Shown: positions 1-8,094 of the stretch, one piece after another
How the letters are laid out: every line of letters starts with the position of its first letter
How positions within the stretch are numbered: position 1 is the stretch's first letter
Assembly: GCA_011391595.1 (NCBI GenBank)
Contig: JAABQG010000001.1
Span: forward strand, 1 to 64,000
Direction: 5' to 3'
DNA length: 64,000 nt
Source: Hydrogenophaga sp.
GTDB taxonomy: Bacteria > Pseudomonadota > Gammaproteobacteria > Burkholderiales > Burkholderiaceae_C
Notes under the pieces: model-generated
Seen by the model: the letters and a program-made list of their open reading frames with translations, nothing else
The model's database searches: none
What the model was told of the DNA's origin: nothing
Translations under genes and position numbers: made by a program

Positions 1-186
1 AACGCCAGCCTCAACCTGCTCTGGGCCCTGGAGGGTGCGCTGAGCAGCGAGCACTGGCAGGTGGTGGCGCGTGAGCATCGGCTGAGCCTGTTGCTGGCAC
101 TGGAAGCGCTGCAGAGCCGCCAGACCTCCACAACCGGAGCAGCTCATCGACCAAGCGGCCCGGACAGGCACCGCAAGAACTCCTGA
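1..186 (+). CDS. C-terminal 61 residues of an unrecognised protein (partial)
   Basis: The frame is open from the first base of the window to a TGA at 184-186, so only the tail of the protein is present. The visible part starts with a helical, leucine-rich stretch (NASLNLLWALEGAL) and ends in a basic, low-complexity tail (HRPSGPDRHRKNS). I do not recognise a family. It converges on the minus-strand cobalamin operon. A copy of the dispersed 28-bp repeat begins 5 nt after the stop codon, so the polar tail could itself have been altered by repeat-associated change. Coding status rests on the open frame and GC-rich third positions only. Confidence 0.5.
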   Translation, partial: NASLNLLWALEGALSSEHWQVVAREHRLSLLLALEALQSRQTSTTGAAHRPSGPDRHRKNS

Positions 187-190
187 ACTC

Positions 191-218
191 ATAGCGCCTT
201 GTGGCCGTCTGAGCCTGG
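191..218 (+). repeat. Dispersed 28-bp repeat, copy 1
   Basis: The core reads ATAGC, 6 nt, TGGCC, 5 nt, AGCCTGG. The spacing is identical to the other nine copies, and the last heptamer has two mismatches to ACGNTGG. It lies directly after the stop codon of the partial gene at the window edge. Confidence 0.6.
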
Positions 219-370
219 GAAGGCGCCGAAATGACCCCAATGTGTGGGGAATCCTGAAGCCGTCATGGCCCCACTGACGCTTCCCTTGCAATCAGCGCCG
301 CCGGCACCCCGGGCGCGAAGTGCCCTTCGACGAAATCGGCCAGGCCGTCGAACACGCTGTCCAGCGTCGG

Positions 371-1135
371 CTACGTCGGCAGCGCCACCCACTGCCCCGC
401 CAGCGGATGGATCGCGATGCGCTCGTCGAACACCTGCTCCAGCGCGCGGTGCGTGGCCGGCTCCGCGCGAGCGCCCTGCCAGGCGACGCGGCCCTGCGCC
501 AGGATCACCAGTTCGTCGGCCTGCAAGGCCAGCGAGATTTCGTGCAGCACGCTGATCACGGTCTGGCCCGCCGCGACCTGCTCGCGCACCAGACGCAACC
601 AGTCGGCCTGGTGCGGCGGGTCCAGGTTGGCCAGCGGCTCGTCCATCAGCAGCACCTGCGCCTGCACGGCCAGCGCGCGCGCCAGCAAGACGCGCTGACG
701 CTCGCCGCCCGAGAGCTGACTCAAGGGCCGGCCGCGCCACTCCCAGGCCTGGGTGGCCCGTAGCGCCTGCTCCACCGCGGTGTGGTCGGCGGCGCTGGGC
801 GCAGCCAGCCAAGCCTGGTGCGGCAGGCGGCCCAGCATGGCCACGTCCCAGGCGGACAGGTCCTCGGCGGAGCCTTCGTTCTGTCCCAGCCAGGCCAGTT
901 GCCGTGCGCGCTGGCGGCTGGCCAACGCAAGCAATGGCTGACCCAGCAGTCGCACCTCGCCGATGTGCGGCAGCAAACCCGCCAGCACTTTCAGCAGCGT
1001 GGACTTGCCCGCGCCGTTGGGGCCGACGATGCAGGTCCAGCGCGCGGCCGGCAGGGCCAGGTTCACCCCGTGCAGGACCTCGACCCCACCGAGCGAGGCG
1101 CTCACGCCGACAGCCTGAAGTGCTGGCACCGTCAT
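371..1135 (-). CDS. btuD: Cobalamin ABC transporter ATP-binding protein BtuD
   Basis: ATPase subunit that powers import of vitamin B12 across the inner membrane, 254 aa. Visible motifs are Walker A GPNGAGKST at about residue 38, signature LSGGERQRV, Walker B VLLMDEPLANLD and an H-loop histidine in SVLHEI. The start ATG (1133-1135) overlaps the stop of the permease gene by four bases (ATGA), which indicates translational coupling. It is the last gene of a minus-strand operon behind a cobalamin riboswitch, so B12 is a better call than an iron-siderophore ATPase of the same FecE/BtuD family. I infer the substrate from context, because the sequence alone does not separate the two. Confidence 0.88.
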   Translation of the reverse strand: MTVPALQAVGVSASLGGVEVLHGVNLALPAARWTCIVGPNGAGKSTLLKVLAGLLPHIGEVRLLGQPLLALASRQRARQLAWLGQNEGSAEDLSAWDVAMLGRLPHQAWLAAPSAADHTAVEQALRATQAWEWRGRPLSQLSGGERQRVLLARALAVQAQVLLMDEPLANLDPPHQADWLRLVREQVAAGQTVISVLHEISLALQADELVILAQGRVAWQGARAEPATHRALEQVFDERIAIHPLAGQWVALPT

Positions 1136-2148
1136 GGCGCTCCCCGCTGGCCGCGGCCGCGGTGCATCAGCCACAACAGGTAGCCGCCGCCCAGCACGGC
1201 GGTGAGCACGCCCACCGGCAATTCCTGCGGGGCGATCCAGGCGCGGGCCAGAATGTCGGCTGCCAGCAGCAAGGCCCCGCCGGTCAGCGCAGACAAAAGC
1301 ATCAGCCGCCCGTGTGTCGTCTTGACGACCGAGCGCACCAGGTGCGGCGACGCCAGCCCGACAAAAGCGATCAGCCCGGTCTGCGCCACCGCCGCGCCGG
1401 TGGCCAGCGCCAGCACGCCGACCAGCGCCAGGCGCAGGGGCGCCAGCGGCAGGCCCAGGCTGCGGGCCGTGGCCTCGCCCAGCGTGAGGCCGTCGAGCAC
1501 CGGGCTGAGCGCCCAGGCCAGCGCCAGGCAAAGGGTCAAGGCGCCCGCCATCAGGCTGCAGGCGGGCCAGCCGACGAAACCGGTGGAGCCCAGCAGGAAG
1601 GCCTGCATGACCGGCAGGGTCTCGGGCACCAAGAGCGTGACCAGTGAGCCCAGCGCGCCCAGCACCACACCGACGATGACACCGGCCAGCAGCAGCCGCA
1701 GGTTGTACTGCACGCCGCGCGCCAGCGCCAGCGTGAGCAACACGGCGGCCATCGCCCCGAGGAACGCCGCGCCGGTCAGACCGAGGGCCGACAGCCAGCT
1801 GGCGGCCAGCGGACTCACGCCAAACAGCACCAGCGCCAGCGCCACGCCCAGCGACGCGCCCGAGGCGCTGCCCAGCAGAAACGGGTCGGCCAGCGGGTTG
1901 CGGAACAGTCCCTGCGCCACCGCGCCGGCCAGCCCGAGCAGCGCGCCGGCCAGCCAGGCGCCCAGGGTGCGCGGCAGGCGGATGTCCAGCACGATCTGGC
2001 GCGCCGTGGCGTCGTCCAGCGCGCGCCAAATGCTTTGCAGGCCGGTGCTGCCCACGCCTGCGCCAGTGGCCAACAGCAGCGCGGCCAGTGCGAGCAGCCC
2101 CGCCGCCAGCCACGCAGCGCGGTGATGGGCGCGGGCGGCAGGACTCAT
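1132..2148 (-). CDS. btuC: Cobalamin ABC transporter permease BtuC (FecCD family)
   Basis: Integral membrane permease, 338 aa, with about ten hydrophobic segments and the family's conserved patches: LRLPRTLGA-type sequence near the N-terminus (DIRLPRTLGAWLAGALLG) and GLIAFVGLASPHLVR in the C-terminal half. I chose the ATG at 2146-2148 because its first base is the last base of the upstream btuF stop (TGATG), and because it leaves a short arginine-rich N-terminus before the first membrane helix. Longer upstream starts would run into btuF. It forms the BtuC2D2 core with the next gene. Confidence 0.9.
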   Translation of the reverse strand: MSPAARAHHRAAWLAAGLLALAALLLATGAGVGSTGLQSIWRALDDATARQIVLDIRLPRTLGAWLAGALLGLAGAVAQGLFRNPLADPFLLGSASGASLGVALALVLFGVSPLAASWLSALGLTGAAFLGAMAAVLLTLALARGVQYNLRLLLAGVIVGVVLGALGSLVTLLVPETLPVMQAFLLGSTGFVGWPACSLMAGALTLCLALAWALSPVLDGLTLGEATARSLGLPLAPLRLALVGVLALATGAAVAQTGLIAFVGLASPHLVRSVVKTTHGRLMLLSALTGGALLLAADILARAWIAPQELPVGVLTAVLGGGYLLWLMHRGRGQRGAP

Positions 2149-3056
2149 CACTGCCCGGTGGGCGCCACTGTGGGAAGCCGGGGCGCGGCGGTGGCCAGGC
2201 AGCCAGCCATCAGCCGCGCGGCTTCTGCCATGCGCGGCCCGGCGCGCACCAGGATGTCGGCCTGCACGGGCGCGAACACGCACACGCGCTGGTCGCGCAC
2301 GGCGCGCAGGCCAGCCCAGCCAGGCCGCCCGCCCAGGCCGGCGAAGTTCTCGTCGCCGATCATGATGACGTCGGGATCGGCCCGCACGACGAACTCGGGG
2401 TTGAGTTTGGGGAACGGACCCATGGATGCCGGCACGACGCTGCGCGAACCCAGCCGGGCGAGCATTTCCCCGATGAACGAGCCTTCGCTGGCGGCATACG
2501 GCCCGCTGCTGACCTCGAAATAGACGCTGGCGCCCCGCGAACGCGGCGGGATAGACTGCGAGATGGTGCCCAGGGCGGTCTCGATGCGGAGCCAGACACG
2601 CTGGCCGTCGGTGTCAGGCAGCCCGAGTACCTGCGCCACCTGCGCCAGCACCCGGCGCACATCGGCCAGGCTGCGCGGCTCCAGCGCGACCACCTTGATG
2701 CCAAGTGCCTCCAGACGCTGCGCCGCACGCGTCGAGGTCGCCAGCAGCACCAGGTCGGGCTTGAGCGCAACCACGGCTTCGATATTGGGGTCCAGTCCGC
2801 CACCCAGGCGAGGCAGCTTGCCAATGCTGGCCGGCCAGTTTGAATAACGGTCCACGCCGACCAGACGCTGGCACTGGCCGAGTTCACAGACCGTCTCGGT
2901 CAGCGAGGGCAGCAGCGAGACGATGCGTTGCGGTGGCGCGCCCAGCGTGACGGTGACGCCACGGTCGTCGGTGATCTGCACAGCCAGCGCGGGCACGGAG
3001 GCACAGACCGCCAGACAAGCAATCAGCCAGACGCCCAAGTCCCTCATGCGCAGCAT
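2148..3056 (-). CDS. btuF: Periplasmic cobalamin-binding protein BtuF
   Basis: Substrate-binding protein of the B12 importer. The start ATG at 3054-3056 gives a signal peptide (basic MLRMRD, hydrophobic core, cleavage near ASVPALA). A second ATG nine bases on would also work. The mature part has the class III periplasmic-binding features QRIVSLLPSLTETVCELG at its start, a VALKPDLVLL segment and a C-terminal helical lobe. It is followed by btuC with a one-base overlap. A repeat copy lies in the 145-bp gap upstream. The operon also encodes a second binding protein at 3202-4059, so the division of labour is unclear. Confidence 0.85.
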   Translation of the reverse strand: MLRMRDLGVWLIACLAVCASVPALAVQITDDRGVTVTLGAPPQRIVSLLPSLTETVCELGQCQRLVGVDRYSNWPASIGKLPRLGGGLDPNIEAVVALKPDLVLLATSTRAAQRLEALGIKVVALEPRSLADVRRVLAQVAQVLGLPDTDGQRVWLRIETALGTISQSIPPRSRGASVYFEVSSGPYAASEGSFIGEMLARLGSRSVVPASMGPFPKLNPEFVVRADPDVIMIGDENFAGLGGRPGWAGLRAVRDQRVCVFAPVQADILVRAGPRMAEAARLMAGCLATAAPRLPTVAPTGQ

Positions 3057-3114
3057 TGACTGGCCAGAACAGCGACGTCGAGTTCGCCAAGCGACCAGGC
3101 GATCATCAATAAAC

Positions 3115-3142
3115 ATAGCAAACAATGACCAATCGACGGTGG
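3115..3142 (+). repeat. Dispersed 28-bp repeat, copy 2
   Basis: The core reads ATAGC, 6 nt, TGACC, 5 nt, ACGGTGG, flanked by AT-rich DNA. It lies between btuF and the second binding-protein gene, where it may affect co-transcription. It is very close to the copy at 31133 (ATAGCAAACA shared). Confidence 0.75.
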
Positions 3143-3201
3143 GGAAAGCCCATTTATTCTTGAAAAATCCCCGGTGAGAAGCTTTGGAACCCGTTTCCTG
3201 C

Positions 3202-4059
3202 TCAACCATGGCGCGCGCTCCAGTCCATCACGATGCGATGCAATTGCGCGACGCCATCGGTCAGCGCCGCCGGGCCGGGCTGCAGGATGTCGGCCGACTT
3301 GATCTCGAACAGCTGGCCATTGCGCACCGCGTTAACGGCCTGCCAGCCGGGCCGCGCGGCGACCTTCTGCGGGCGGAATTTCTTGCCGCACCAGGAGCCG
3401 ATGATGATGTCGGGGTTACGCCGCACGATCTCGTCGCCGCTGGCGATGATGCGGTTCTTGCCCAGCGACTCTTTCGCCAGCTCGGGAAAGCAGTCGTCGC
3501 CGCCGGCGAGGCCGAGCAGCTCCGACACCCAGCGGATGGCGCTGATGTGCGGCTCGTCCCATTCCTCGAAAAACACGCGGGGCCGGCGCGGCAAGCGCGC
3601 AGCCTGCGCCTCGATCGCCTGCAGACCGGCGCGCATTCCCTCGATCAGCGCCAAGCCCTTCTCCACCTGACCCACCATCGCCGCCACCTGGTAGAGCATC
3701 GAGAAAATCTCGGCCACGCTACGCTGGTTGAACACGGTGACCTGCACGCCGTGGCGGATCAGCGCCGCGGCGATATCGGCCTGCAGGTCGGAAAAGCCGA
3801 ACACGCAGTCGGGTTGCAGCGCCAGGATCTTGTCGATCTTCGCGCTGAGAAAGGCGCTGACTTTGGGCTTCTCTTCCCGCGCGCGGCGCGGCCGAACGGT
3901 GTAGCCCGAGATGCCCACAATGCGCGTCTGCTCGCCCAGCAGGTACAGCCACTCGGTGGTCTCTTCCGTCAGGCAGACGATACGCTGCGGGCCCCAGCCA
4001 GCCTGCGCGCGCGCCGCTACGCTGGAAGGAAGCTCTGGCAGCACAGGTTGGGCAGGCAT
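3202..4059 (-). CDS. Second cobalamin-type substrate-binding protein, apparently without signal peptide
   Basis: 285-aa protein of the class III (BtuF/FhuD-type) binding fold. It carries QRIVCLTEETTEWLYLLG near the start, ALQPDCVFGFSD in the middle and VNAVRNGQLFEIKSADILQ towards the end. The conserved WGPQRIV segment starts near residue 20, and the residues before it (MPAQPVLPELPSSVAARAQA) are not hydrophobic, so no Sec signal is visible. Upstream in-frame starts would overlap btuB and add only polar residues. It lies 40 bp after btuB and before btuF, behind the same riboswitch. It may be a cytoplasmic corrinoid-handling protein. Family membership is good and the role is inferred. Confidence 0.75.
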   Translation of the reverse strand: MPAQPVLPELPSSVAARAQAGWGPQRIVCLTEETTEWLYLLGEQTRIVGISGYTVRPRRAREEKPKVSAFLSAKIDKILALQPDCVFGFSDLQADIAAALIRHGVQVTVFNQRSVAEIFSMLYQVAAMVGQVEKGLALIEGMRAGLQAIEAQAARLPRRPRVFFEEWDEPHISAIRWVSELLGLAGGDDCFPELAKESLGKNRIIASGDEIVRRNPDIIIGSWCGKKFRPQKVAARPGWQAVNAVRNGQLFEIKSADILQPGPAALTDGVAQLHRIVMDWSARHG

Positions 4060-4099
4060 GGCGGGATTGACCGGTTTGAAGGGAAGGGACTGGAAGGGA

Positions 4100-5959
4100 C
4101 TACTTCTGCGTCCAGACGATACCTGCATACGCCCCGATTCCCGGCTGGTTGTAGCCCCAGGCGGTCTGGTAGCTGCGGTCAAACAGGTTGTCGATGCGCG
4201 CCGTCAGCGCGACTTCCGGGCTCAGGGCATAGCGCAGCGTCACGTTGGTGACCGCGTAGGCGGCCAGCAGCGGATTGAACGCGGTGTCGGGCCGCTCGCC
4301 GGTGTAGTTCACATTGGCGCCAAACAGCCAGGCGCCCCAGGGCAGACTCACGCCCACTGAGGCCATGTGGCGCGCACGCCGCGCCAGCCATGCGCCCGTG
4401 GTGTCGTCCACCGGATCCTGCACGGTCAGGCTGGCCCGCACGTCGGCGACCGATACCTTGCCATTGAAGCTGACCTCCAGGCCCTGGTTTGACGCCTGGC
4501 TCACGTTGCTGAAACGATAGGTTTTGAAGTCGTACAGCATCAGGTTGTCGGTCCGCGTGCTGAACAGGGTGGCCCGCATCACCTGCGCGCCCTGCGCCCA
4601 CTGCAGGCCCAGTTCCCCGGAGCGCGCGGTCTCGGGCTGCAGCTGCGGGTTGCCCGAGAACGGGTCGTAGAGATAGCCCAGCGGCGGCAGGTTGAAGGCC
4701 GACGAGACGCTGGCGATGAGCTTCCAGGCCGGCGTGAATTGGTAGCCATAGCCGGCATACCCGGTCGTCTGCGCGGACAGGCCGCTGGCGGCATCGTTGC
4801 GCACATTCAACTGCAGTGAATGCGCGCCGATGGCGCCTGATGTCCCGGCAAACAGCGAGGTCACACCGCGTGTGTTGCTGAGCTGAGTGGCAGTGCTGTC
4901 GGAGGTGTCGATGTCCTGGAGCTGGCGCTCAGCCCCCGCCGTCAGCTGCCAGGTGCCCAGGGCCACCGTGTTCGTCCAGTTCAGGGTTCGGCTGCGAGAC
5001 ACCGCCTGGCTGTCATAGGGAAACGCGGTGAGCGTCGCGTCGTACACGGACTTCTCGCGCCCCTGACTGTAGGTCAGCTCGCTGCGCCAGTCCTGGTTGA
5101 TCTGGTTGTGGCTGTAAAGCGACCAGGTACCGAGCGTGCTGCTGCCCTTGTAGATGTCGGTGGCCGTGCCAAAGCCGCCGCCATCGGCATCAAACCGTCC
5201 GTGAGCACCCTGGGCGCGCAGGCCCAGCGTCTGCCCCGGCGCCAGCAGCTGCGAGGCTGTCAGGTTGAAGTTGGTGTTGCGGTAGCCGTCGTCATCCGGG
5301 TTCTCGTAGGGATACTTCGTGACGTCAATGGCCGAAATGCCGGTGGTCCGGTGGCCACCGACACCGAGGGCAAAGCGGGTGTCGCCGACCTGACCGCCGA
5401 TGCCGGCAGCGGCTCTCACGGTGCCGAAGGAGCCGGCTTCCAGTTGCGCATAGGCGGCCGGCTTGCCCTGCCCTTTGCGGGTGAACAACTGGATCACGCC
5501 GCCTACGGCGCCGCTGCCATAAATGGCCGACACGTTGCCGCGCACGATCTCCACGCGCTCGATCTGGTCGAGCATGATGTGCTCCAGGCTCACCGTGCCG
5601 GTGGTGTCCTGCTTGGTCAGCGGAACCCCGTCGATCATCACCAGAACGCCCAGCGCCGCGCTGCCGCGCAGGAACAGACTGGTGGCGGTGCCGCGGCCCC
5701 CGTTCTGGACCGACTGGAACCCGGCCTCGCCGGCCAGCAGCGAGGCCAGATCGACCGCCTGAGAGCGTTCGATGCCCTCGCGCCCGATGACGGTGGTGTG
5801 CGGCAGCGCGTCGGTCAGCAACTGCTCGGAGCGATTGGCGGTGACGACTGTTTCTCGAAGCTGGGCAGCCTGTGCTTCGGATTGGGCGGCGGCAGGAAAA
5901 GCGGCGGCGAGCGCCAGCGGAATCACGGCAAGGCGTGGGGAACAAAGACAGGTTTTCAT
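4100..5959 (-). CDS. btuB: TonB-dependent vitamin B12 outer membrane receptor BtuB
   Basis: 619-aa outer membrane gated channel. It has a signal peptide (cleavage near AAAFPAAAQS), a TonB box ETVVTA at residues 36-41, a plug domain (VDLASLLAGEAGFQSVQNGG, IERVEIVRGNVSAIYGSGAVGGVI) and a beta-barrel ending in an aromatic strand with GIVWTQK. Size matches BtuB (about 600 aa). It is the first gene of the operon and sits about 100 bp downstream of a cobalamin riboswitch, which strongly supports B12 as substrate over other TonB cargo. Confidence 0.92.
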   Translation of the reverse strand: MKTCLCSPRLAVIPLALAAAFPAAAQSEAQAAQLRETVVTANRSEQLLTDALPHTTVIGREGIERSQAVDLASLLAGEAGFQSVQNGGRGTATSLFLRGSAALGVLVMIDGVPLTKQDTTGTVSLEHIMLDQIERVEIVRGNVSAIYGSGAVGGVIQLFTRKGQGKPAAYAQLEAGSFGTVRAAAGIGGQVGDTRFALGVGGHRTTGISAIDVTKYPYENPDDDGYRNTNFNLTASQLLAPGQTLGLRAQGAHGRFDADGGGFGTATDIYKGSSTLGTWSLYSHNQINQDWRSELTYSQGREKSVYDATLTAFPYDSQAVSRSRTLNWTNTVALGTWQLTAGAERQLQDIDTSDSTATQLSNTRGVTSLFAGTSGAIGAHSLQLNVRNDAASGLSAQTTGYAGYGYQFTPAWKLIASVSSAFNLPPLGYLYDPFSGNPQLQPETARSGELGLQWAQGAQVMRATLFSTRTDNLMLYDFKTYRFSNVSQASNQGLEVSFNGKVSVADVRASLTVQDPVDDTTGAWLARRARHMASVGVSLPWGAWLFGANVNYTGERPDTAFNPLLAAYAVTNVTLRYALSPEVALTARIDNLFDRSYQTAWGYNQPGIGAYAGIVWTQK

Positions 5960-5961
5960 GA

Positions 5962-5986
5962 AAGGACCGGATCAGTGAATGTCCTT
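5962..5986 (-). other. Small hairpin just upstream of the btuB start
   Basis: On the minus strand AAGGAC and GTCCTT can pair around a 13-nt loop, ending 2 nt before the btuB ATG. No other purine-rich ribosome site is seen close to the ATG. It may belong to the riboswitch expression platform, controlling translation initiation. The stem is only six base pairs, so this is tentative. Confidence 0.35.
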
Positions 5987-6057
5987 ACCGGCTTCCCCGC
6001 CAGTCCCTGGACGTTAAGGTCACGCCGATTGCAATCGCATCGTCGGACCCACCCTGT

Positions 6058-6240
6058 TGGCCGGTATCCGGGCTGGTGGAGCGACTTTCAACGCCTTCCC
6101 GGCCACCTTTGAGGGCGACCAGTGGCGGTGTGTTGAAAGCGGAATCAAGGGTGATTCGTCCACTTACCGTTGCGGGGGCAGCGCAGGTTAGGTCGGTTCG
6201 TGTGAACGATTCCCCCCTGCTTCCCGTTGAACTGCGGCAT
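6058..6240 (-). promoter_or_regulatory. Cobalamin riboswitch (B12 element)
   Basis: Read on the minus strand the region has the hallmark blocks in the right order: AACGGGAAGCAGG, then GCTGCCCCCGCAACGGTAAG, then the B12 box GCCACTG (complement of 6120-6126), then GGGAAGGCG, and a closing CCGGATACCGGCC (6059-6071). This is the Rfam cobalamin riboswitch architecture. It precedes btuB, so B12 binding should shut down the uptake operon. The boundaries are approximate. Confidence 0.93.
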
Positions 6241-6299
6241 GTGAACCACACCGCGAGCACCAACTGGCAAGATTGTAGCGGCCAGCCTGTCGCTCACCC

Positions 6300-6305
6300 T
6301 ACAAT
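6300..6305 (+). promoter_or_regulatory. Probable -10 element (TACAAT) for the zapB-zapA operon
   Basis: TACAAT lies 22 bp before the zapB-like start codon. No good -35 is seen at 17 bp, so it is supported by one hexamer and position only. Confidence 0.4.
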
Positions 6306-6327
6306 TCGCTGTCAAGCTTTTGTTTCC

Positions 6328-6558
6328 ATGGCAAACCCGACCCAAATCGAACAGATCACTGAACGCGTTGACCGGCTGCTCGTTCGCCACGAGGAGCTTC
6401 AGCGCACCAATGCCTTGCTGGCCCAGCAGGTGGAGTTGTTGACGCACGAACGCGACTCCCTGAAATCGAGACTGGGCGCGGCGCGTTCCCGGGTCGATGC
6501 GCTGCTGGAGCGCCTTCCGGAGACAGCCATGCCGACATCGCCCAAGGACCCCGCATGA
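6328..6558 (+). CDS. ZapB-like coiled-coil cell division protein (TIGR02449-type)
   Basis: 76-aa protein, almost all coiled coil: MANPTQIEQITERVDRLL followed by heptads of leucine and charged residues (ELQRTNALLAQQVELL). The family is found directly upstream of zapA in proteobacteria and is thought to act at the FtsZ ring. The ATG at 6328 is the first methionine of the coiled coil. The gene ends in an ATGA overlap with zapA (6555-6558). An assignment to ZapB proper is by resemblance only, because these short coiled coils are hard to separate. Confidence 0.8.
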   Translation: MANPTQIEQITERVDRLLVRHEELQRTNALLAQQVELLTHERDSLKSRLGAARSRVDALLERLPETAMPTSPKDPA

Positions 6559-6890
6559 AGCAGCTTGAGGTCCAGATCCTGGGACAGGGCTATTTGCTGG
6601 GGTGCCCCGAGGGTGGCGAGTCGCGTCTTCTGGAGGCGGTTGAGCGCGTTGACACCGCCATGTGCCGAATCCGTGACGCGGGCAAGATCCGGGCGCGCGA
6701 TCGCATCGCCGTCCTGGCGGCGCTCAACCTCGCGTTCGATCTGGCCGACCGCAGCATGGCCGACTTGCAGGCGCGCAGGGACACCCTCAATGCATCGCAG
6801 GGCCCTGCGGCCGGGGATCACGATCCGCGTCTGGCCTTGCTGCTGCAGCGCCTGGACCACGCCTTGGGTGACGACGGGCAATTGCTCTGA
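6555..6890 (+). CDS. zapA: Cell division protein ZapA
   Basis: 111-aa FtsZ-ring stabiliser. The N-terminal head has the ZapA pattern (KQLEVQILGQGYLLGCPEG, then LLEAVERVDTAMCRIRDAGKIRARDRIAVLAALNLA broken here by the head-tail linker), followed by a C-terminal helix. Length is typical (about 100-110 aa). It is translationally coupled to the ZapB-like gene and is followed by the 6S RNA gene, the usual arrangement in beta- and gammaproteobacteria. Confidence 0.9.
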   Translation: MKQLEVQILGQGYLLGCPEGGESRLLEAVERVDTAMCRIRDAGKIRARDRIAVLAALNLAFDLADRSMADLQARRDTLNASQGPAAGDHDPRLALLLQRLDHALGDDGQLL

Positions 6891-6928
6891 ATCGTTATCC
6901 GGCCGCGGCAAAACCGCTTGCCAGCGCC

Positions 6929-6934
6929 TACAAT
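6929..6934 (+). promoter_or_regulatory. -10 element of the 6S RNA promoter
   Basis: TACAAT ends seven bases before the predicted 6S RNA 5' end at 6941. The -35 region is weak. Confidence 0.5.
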
Positions 6935-6940
6935 GACAAT

Positions 6941-7110
6941 GTCTGCGATGCGTGCCGGGCTTTATATTTCCTTGAACCAATGCTCTTAGAGCCCGGGCTT
7001 GGAACATCACCTGGTGAGCGTGATCGTCTCGCGTCAGATGAACCCAACGTCAGGTTGACCTAGCCCACCTGAACCCCGGTTCAGGATGCCGGTCCGGTGG
7101 CACCGCAGAC
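6941..7110 (+). ncRNA. ssrS: 6S RNA
   Basis: A 170-nt RNA that binds sigma70 RNA polymerase and restrains it in stationary phase. The ends pair (GTCTGCG at 6941-6947 with CGCAGAC at 7104-7110). A second closing block (CGTGCC with GGCACC) continues the stem, and the middle is interrupted by bulges around an open central bubble, as in 6S RNA. It lies immediately downstream of zapA, its conserved location. Exact ends are inferred from the terminal stem and the -10 element. Confidence 0.85.
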
Positions 7111-7122
7111 ACCATTTCCCAC

Positions 7123-7154
7123 ATCGCCAGCCTGAGCGCTGGCGATTGTTTTTG
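7123..7154 (+). terminator. Rho-independent terminator after 6S RNA
   Basis: ATCGCCAGC and GCTGGCGAT form a nine-pair stem around a six-base loop, followed by TGTTTTTGA. It sits 12 bp beyond the 6S 3' end and just before the TauE-family gene. Confidence 0.8.
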
Positions 7155-7173
7155 ACCTCCCCCCGGGCCGTCC

Positions 7174-7980
7174 ATGATCCTCGAACCGCTGCTGATCCTT
7201 GAACTGGCCCTGCTCGGCACCTGCACCGGGTTTCTGGCCGGTTTGCTGGGAATTGGCGGCGGCATGCTGATGGTGCCGTTTCTCACCTTCATCCTTTCGT
7301 CCAAGGGCTTCCCGCAGGACTACACCGTCAAGATGGCCGTAGCCACCTCCCTGGCCACCATCTGCTTCACATCGCTGTCATCGGTGCGCGCGCACCACCA
7401 GCGCGGCGCCGTGTTATGGAGCGTAGCGCGACTGCTCGCGCCGGGCATCCTCGTGGGATCGCTGTTCGGTGCGCAGATCGCCGTTGCCCTTCCCGGCAAG
7501 GTGCTCAGCGTGCTGTTTGCGCTGTTTGTGGGTTTCTCGGCAACGCAGATGTTCCTGGACCGCAAGCCCAAGCCGACGCGCACCCTGCCCAAGGGTCCGG
7601 GCATGTTTGCGATGGGCGGACTGATCGGCTTGCTGTCGGCCCTGGTCGGCGCTGGCGGTGCCTTTATTTCGGTTCCCTTCATGACGTGGTGTAACGTGAA
7701 AATCCACAATGCGGTGGGCACCTCATCGGCACTGGGCTTTCCGATTGCACTGGCCGGGACCTTGGGCTACATCTGGGCAGGCTTCGGGCTACCGCAGATG
7801 CCGCCCGGATCGGTCGGCTATCTCTATCTGCCCGCGCTGGTGATCATCTCTATTGCCAGCATGGCGATGGCGCCACTGGGTGCGCGCACAGCCCATCGCA
7901 TGGACATCCGGCCCCTGAAAAAGGTGTTTGCCACCATGCTCTATGGACTAGCAGCGTATTTCCTGTTTCACCGTGCCTGA
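7174..7980 (+). CDS. TauE/SafE family membrane transporter
   Basis: 268-aa polytopic protein of the TauE/SafE (DUF81) family, proposed exporters of sulfite or organosulfur and related small anions. It shows the duplicated glycine-rich signature: GFLAGLLGIGGGMLMVP in the first half and GLLSALVGAGGAFISVP in the second, with about eight hydrophobic segments. The start ATG at 7174 is 20 bp after the 6S terminator. It stands alone, and the substrate cannot be told from sequence. Confidence 0.85.
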   Translation: MILEPLLILELALLGTCTGFLAGLLGIGGGMLMVPFLTFILSSKGFPQDYTVKMAVATSLATICFTSLSSVRAHHQRGAVLWSVARLLAPGILVGSLFGAQIAVALPGKVLSVLFALFVGFSATQMFLDRKPKPTRTLPKGPGMFAMGGLIGLLSALVGAGGAFISVPFMTWCNVKIHNAVGTSSALGFPIALAGTLGYIWAGFGLPQMPPGSVGYLYLPALVIISIASMAMAPLGARTAHRMDIRPLKKVFATMLYGLAAYFLFHRA

Positions 7981-8070
7981 GACCTCATCGCGGTGAACTC
8001 GGTAAAAACCCTAGGCCAGAAACGTGAAATATTGCACCCTATCCATCAATTGATACTTAATAATCCAACA

Positions 8071-8094
8071 AGCAGGGCCCGTGTCCTGCTTTTT
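8071..8094 (+). terminator. Terminator-like hairpin 20 bp before tctC
   Basis: AGCAGG pairs with CCTGCT around an eight-base loop and is followed by five T residues. It may end the TauE gene's transcript. Because possible promoter hexamers (TTGCAC at 8032, TTAATA at 8057) lie just upstream, it could instead act as an attenuator in the tctC leader. Confidence 0.5.

Noticed and set aside
251-370. Short minus-strand reading (GLADFVEGHFAPGVPAAL) after btuD, perhaps a gene remnant
   Set aside because: It is only about 35 codons, I could not match it to a family, and it has no start. It may be chance or a btuD frameshift remnant.
6900-6928. A -35 element for the 6S RNA gene (TTGCCA at 6918)
   Set aside because: It is only five bases from the -10, so it cannot serve that promoter.
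8045-8054. ATCAATTGAT palindrome upstream of tctC as an FNR site
   Set aside because: The half-sites are inverted and abutting, not TTGAT-N4-ATCAA, so it does not fit FNR.
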